Of a stretch of DNA of 64,000 nt, positions 59,781 to 64,000 are shown piece after piece. Origin of the DNA: Blattamonas nauphoetae. Taxonomy: Eukaryota > Preaxostyla > Oxymonadida. The position numbers and the translations under genes are program-made. Every line of letters starts with the position of its first letter. The first letter of the stretch is position 1. The stretch spans positions 62,001-126,000 of the forward strand of contig JARBJD010000019.1 in the NCBI GenBank assembly GCA_033064195.1. The letters run 5' to 3'. Below the pieces are notes generated by a model, which saw nothing but the letters and a program-made list of their open reading frames with translations, was not told the DNA's origin and searched no databases.

Positions 59781-60392
59781 ATGACAGATTCCATCCCAGT
59801 TCCTGATGGATGTATGTCCCTTTTCTTGGTTTCATTGTCCATTTGCATTTCTGTGTCCTGCCCAGATTCGTTCATTCGAATCATCAACTCTGGTGGTTTT
59901 GGAACGGTTGTTGAAATGATTGAAAAGTCGACTAACATGCACTATGCCGGCAAGATAGTGCAGTTCTTGACGCAGAAACACAAAGATCGCTTCGATCGTG
60001 AAGTTGGAAGGCTGAAAACATTCTCGCATCCTCGAATCATCAAACTGAAGGAAACAATGGCGATGGAGGGCAACCGAGTGATGGTGATGGAGCTGGGCGG
60101 AAAGTCTCTTGCCGAAATTGTTCAAGACTACACAAAAAGGGAAGTACCGATGCCTCGCGATGTGTGTTCGTCAGACGCCTTTTCTTCATCTTATCTTTCG
60201 TCAATTTGATTGTTTCTTGCATATTTATCTTTTACTTGTTGTTGGGTTGATTGTTTCAGGAAGTATATCGAGTGATGGAGGATATTACGTCCGCGCTGGA
60301 ATTGATGCACAACCACGAAAGCGGACGGATGGCGCACGGGGATGTCAAAATGGAGAACATCCTGATGGAGTCAGATGGTCATGCAAAGCTCT
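59781..60392 (+). pseudogene. Truncated protein kinase (kinase 3)
   Basis: Exons 59781-59811, 59866-60161, 60260-60392 with the same lengths (31, 296, 133) as kinases 1 and 2. It encodes the N-lobe and catalytic loop (NSGGFGTVVE, YAGKIV, AHGDVKMEN) up to AKLC, then the next exon is absent: about 15 bases into the intron the sequence becomes unrelated. The 98-nt second intron looks identical to that of kinase 2, so the duplication or a conversion is recent. Without the activation segment and C-lobe it cannot be an active kinase. Confidence 0.85.
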
Positions 60393-61259
60393 GTATGCTT
60401 CTTTCTTCCCTCCTTCATCCTTATCTCTGCTTCCCTCCTCTCTGATCATCTGTCAGCGAGACAATAGACCCAACCCGTGTATAATGGGAAAACTCGTGAT
60501 CACGAAGGGCAATTCGGTTAACGCAACTTAACTCGAGATACCTTGTGAAAACCGAATAAACAGCAGAAAAACCGAATAAACCACACTTCACTCGAGTTCT
60601 CACCCCATAACATTTTTTTCAGGTTGATCTTGACAAACTTTCGTCGAATTGATTCATTTCATCGTGTTTCCTCATTTATAACTTGTCATTAGTACGAAAA
60701 GAAACAAATTATTGAAGAAAAACTCTTTTAAAAAATTCGAAGTCGATCCGACCCTTATATCGAAATTTTTCCAAAATTCTCACTATAACCGTCGGCGACG
60801 CCCCTACGTATTTGAATTGAACTTACCTCAAGTAGTAGAGATGGGCAGCGGTCGGTCCGACTGCTCGTCGACCGACCGACTGCTTTTTATCGCGATCGTG
60901 CCCATTTCCGGCAAAATCGATGATGAAGTCACTGAGATAGTTTTTTTCACGCTTTTCTTCAATTTCCTTTGTTTCTAATTGAATTTTTGTGAAATAGTGA
61001 TGATCATGTTGTTGAAAGATATTGGACTGAAACAGAACAAACACAAATGATAGAGAGTGGAGTGAACTGTGAAACTGCCCGCATTATCTCACTCTTTTCT
61101 TCTCGTTCCACTGTGGCGAACGTATTTCTCCCTCCCAAACTGCTCTCCGCTGTGTGTGTCTGATTCTTCTGTCTCCATTCACTCCCTCCTCTCTGCATTC
61201 ACCCCTCCCATTCCTCCATCCCCATCTTCTTTCTTCTCGTCGGTTTTCTTCCTTCTCAC
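60393..61259. other. AT-rich spacer with a GGTCGGTC repeat
   Basis: No gene seen. At 60841-60865 GATGGGCAGCGGTCGGTCCG occurs, an inverted near-match to 63938-63962 near the right edge. The rest holds short repeats such as ACCGAATAAAC. Confidence 0.4.
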
Positions 61260-63390
61260 TCACAGCTTTTTTTGCCCAAACAGACTCACATTCGTCTTCC
61301 GCAGCATCTTCTTCAGCGCGAACCACCAGTCGGCTTGCATCCCGTCGTACACTGCGCAGAACGTGGGGGTGCAGGAGTGGGGTGAGATGGAGCGGCTGCT
61401 GGTGAGGGAGGGAGAGACCAGCTTCGACTACGATTACTCGCACGGTTGGAAGTTCTCGCGCTTGTCCTCACACGCCAAGAACGCCCATCGCATTCTTCCT
61501 CACATTTCGAGTGGATTCCAAGGTGCCCGATTAGGCGCTCCTCCTCTTTCGCGAGCTCTTCGGCTTTCTTTCGTTCAGCGTAGTCAGAGTTGGGGCTGTG
61601 GCAATCCTCTTTGCAGTCCTTCCTTTGTGTTCGACACATTTCGATGCAATTCTCGTTCCTTTTGCAGTTTTCGACGCAGATTTCATGATCAGTCTCACAC
61701 GACGCTTCGCATTCACCTCACAGTCCGTTCTCTTCCTCTTTTTCTGAGTTCGAGCACATCGATCGACAGTCACTTCGGTCAGCACGGCATTGCATCAGAC
61801 ACGCTTTCTCGCCTGCGCCAGTCTTGTTGTTCTTGTCGGTTCCACACACGCCCGTTGGCTTGAACTGGATTCATAAAGACATCTGGAAAGTGTGTCCAGT
61901 GGAGTTTCGGGATGGTTCAGTGTCAGCTTGTGAGGGTGTGGGAGTGTCCAGTGAGCACTCGTTCACGCAGTCGAAGCGACGTTTTCGATGTCGCATTTGA
62001 CATTCTCTGTCTTATCCACATTCTGCAACTTGGATTTCGAAGAGGCGCTCGCAGCGGTCTTTGCATGGCAGTGATGCCAGCTCGTCTGGTGTTGATGTGG
62101 AGACAGCAGTGGTGTCGTTTGTGTCGGGAGGTGAGGTGGATGGAGTGGTTGAGGGAGAAGAAGAGAAAGAATTAGTGTTTGGTGGGGTTTGAGTTTGATT
62201 GGCTGGGACTGTGCCGTTGCAGATGCAGCGAGAGAGAGAAATGCCCATTCGTCGTTGACTACACATCAAACACGCCTGCTGACAAAACACATCCCTTCGT
62301 CGCTTTCGCTTCGTGTCCAATTTTGAACTGCGAAAACATGATTGACATCCCATCTCCTCTCTTTTCCTCCTTCTTCTCTCCGTTTTTCTCGTTGTCTTCT
62401 CTACTATCTCCCGCTGTGCATTGCGTCAGTTTCGTTATGCAGGTTCGCTCGCATTCTGTCATATCGCTCTTCCCGCAATCCAACACACATCCTTCGCTTT
62501 TCTGATAACACTGATCCACACACCGCTCAGTGTTGTGCATGGAGAACGACGGGCGAGTGTTTGGAGAGTTTGGGAGAGGTGTCTGTTGGGATGAGCGGAG
62601 TTCGACGCAGTTGAGAAGCGATGAGCGGCAATTCTGTTGGCAGAAAGACAGTGAGGAGAGGATGGAGCGAGCGATGCACGATTCTCTTCGTCGCAAACTG
62701 ACAGACATGAATCGAATGCTGCAACACATGGCGCGAGTGAGGGTGGATCGAGTGTTTACGGTGAGGATGAAAAGAACGATGGTTGGCAAAGCGAGAAACA
62801 CGAGCGACGAGTGTCGATGAGAGTTTGGAGAGAGCGCAAGTCGTTGGTCGGAAAAAATGGAGAAAATGAAACTGGGGAGAAATGAGGCGAATATGGTTGA
62901 AAGATGATGAAAAAATGGAATAAAAAGGGAGAGGAGTGCGTCAGACCTCGTTTGAGAGAAAGGGACAGCGTAGGACACATTCCATCTTCTCGTCGAAGCA
63001 TTAAGCATTGCGAATGGCTCTTTCTTCGTCTTTCTCTTTCTCAGTTTTGGTTTGTTCCAGTTCGTGTTCATTTTCAGTTTTTGGGTCGTCTTCTGTCTTC
63101 TTTTGGGCGTCCGATTTTTGGTCGCATTGGTTCGAGTAGAGATGGTATAGTGTGAAACACATCCCATCGTACGGGGAAGAACTGATCGACGGGGATGATT
63201 TGAGGGAAGAGGAGAGCTGGATGAAGATAATATTGGGATCACAGAGGGCGGAGGCAGAGTTGGATGAATTGCGGGAAGTAATGAAGAAAAAATGTGAACA
63301 AACCTCGTGAGCTCCCTGAATGCAACTGTGGATGCAGGGACGCTTCTTTTGGAGGCATATCAGGTGTGAGATAATCGATGGAGGAGACAA
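61260..63390 (-). pseudogene. Cys-rich (CX3C repeat) protein gene, many pieces
   Basis: Minus-strand blocks in different frames carry regular cysteine pairs: CVDQCYQKSEGCVLDC, CVAAFDSCLSVC, CFDEKMECVLRC, CEASCETDHEICVENC and CRTQRKDCKEDC. These follow C-x3-C-x6-C-x3-C, a disulfide-linked helical hairpin pattern. A Thr/Ser/Pro-rich linker (NTNSFSSSPSTTPSTSPPD) and a C-terminal block MQADWWFALKKMLRKTN ending at TGA 61260-61262 are also seen. GT-AG sites exist between some blocks, but several carry stops, so I cannot give a clean model. Multi-exon secreted protein or a decaying one; function unknown. Confidence 0.45.
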
Positions 63391-63817
63391 TAGTGTTCAT
63401 CTGTGGTAAAGTGGTTCAAGAATCCTGACAAGAGGAATAATATCATAAAAGAAATGAAAACACACTTCGCATTAGATACATGAAAAATTCTTGATTAGAC
63501 TGAGGATCAAGGATCGAATTGACTGTGGAGTGGGACAACTGGTTTCGCGGAGGAGATCTTGAGTGAAAACGAGAAGTAAGTACTGAGAAGAAAAAGAATA
63601 CCGTTTTGCAATTGTTTGGATTCGTGGAGATGCTGTCAGAACCATAAGGAAGAGTCGGTGTCGGTCGGTCAGGCCGACTTTTTGTCCGATGTTGGGGAAG
63701 GACAGACCGACTCAGGGACTCTTGAACCACGACCTCAGTCACAGTAATTTTGAGAAAAATGTGATGAACTAATTAGAGAGATGTTGTGAATCAAAAATGA
63801 GGAAAAGTAAATAATAA
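63391..63817. other. Intergenic with GGTCGGTC-type repeat
   Basis: No gene. GTCGGTCGGTCAGGCCGAC at 63659-63677 is related in wording to the repeats at 60.85 and 63.94 kb. Confidence 0.4.
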
Positions 63818-63892
63818 AGTGACTCTGACGGGATTCGATCCCGGGTCTGGGGAGCAAAAAGCTGCCGTGCTACCGCTCGACTTAAAGGCACT
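63818..63892 (-). tRNA. tRNA-like sequence, possibly tRNA-Lys(UUU) or a pseudogene
   Basis: On minus: acceptor AGTGCCT pairs with AGTCACT at six of seven positions. A T-arm CCGGG-ATCGAAT-CCCGT has A instead of T at loop position 54. The anticodon stem GGCAG/CTCCC holds the loop CTTTTTG with TTT at the anticodon positions and an unusual T at position 37. A D-arm-like GAGCGGTAGC is present. The odd T54 and T37 and the nearby repeats make a pseudogene or a tRNA-derived repeat plausible. Confidence 0.45.
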
Positions 63893-63937
63893 TCAAAAAA
63901 GTCGCCGACCCTTTTATTTTTAGGGACTGGACTCAAC

Positions 63938-63962
63938 CTTTTCAGACCGACCACTGCCCATG
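63938..63962. repeat. Inverted copy of the GGTCGGTC repeat
   Basis: On minus GCATGGGCAGTGGTCGGTCTG matches GATGGGCAGCGGTCGGTCCG at 60841-60860. The two inverted copies bracket the Cys-rich gene and the tRNA-like sequence. The window ends soon after, so extent is unknown. Confidence 0.5.
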
Positions 63963-64000
63963 CCTATCAAGTAGGTTCTGTGTCATCTCGATGTAAGTCG

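Noticed and set aside
62259-63242. 327-aa minus-strand frame in the Cys-rich region
   Set aside because: It mixes one real-looking cysteine block with long stretches read in the wrong frame and through likely introns.
1-64000. CRISPR arrays, rRNA, retroviral or Polinton-type elements
   Set aside because: Looked for on both strands; no direct-repeat arrays, rRNA signatures, reverse transcriptase, integrase, capsid or protein-primed polymerase motifs were seen.

Overview
The window is nuclear DNA of a unicellular eukaryote. It has intron-bearing genes (GT-AG, mostly 29-54 nt), dense coding on both strands, a VPS9 Rab-GEF, a farnesylation-motif DnaJ, a TmcB-like membrane protein, protein kinases fused to a SPRY-like domain, a beta-helix surface protein, and large orphan families. 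The style resembles oxymonad/trichomonad-type metamonads (Blattamonas-like), but this is inference from protein style; no rRNA marker is present.

Layout. 1-1.5 kb: P-loop NTPase of Crinkler/RHS type. 1.6-9.4 kb: tandem array of one orphan helical family (called family A here): two intact copies, then decayed copies, the last split by a pogo/jerky-type DNA transposon (about 7.55-9.15 kb). Relics of another gene lie at 4.9 and 10.9 kb as an inverted pair. 9.6 kb: coiled-coil protein. 11.6-17.7 kb: two paralogous 940-aa genes created by a roughly 3 kb tandem duplication that also copied the 5' end of the adjacent dnaJ. 17.7-20 kb: DnaJ and a small membrane protein. 20.6-23.2 kb: large helical protein with an in-frame TAA. 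23.3-24.1 kb: HD-domain phosphohydrolase with a one-base deletion in the HD motif. 24.4-27.4 kb: ubiquitin-like protein and VPS9 protein. 27.7-31.2 kb, minus strand: beta-helix surface protein and a seven-exon GDPD phosphodiesterase. 31.3-35.9 kb: one host gene interrupted by two unrelated DNA transposons, a 1.48-kb terminal-inverted-repeat element of unknown class and a full-length mariner. 36-38.8 kb: decayed coding region and a 28-bp minisatellite. 38.9-44 kb: RanBP2 zinc-finger protein and two coiled-coil proteins. 44.2-49 kb: 1583-aa TmcB-like membrane protein. 49.4-53.7 kb: large minus-strand orphan. 54-60.4 kb: kinase/SPRY cluster, the last copy truncated. 61-63.4 kb: fragmented Cys-rich gene. 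The right edge holds a tRNA-like sequence and a GGTCGGTC repeat.

No operon logic applies. The unifying theme is local duplication followed by decay and transposon insertion. Several splice models below were checked for reading-frame closure by hand; none has transcript support.
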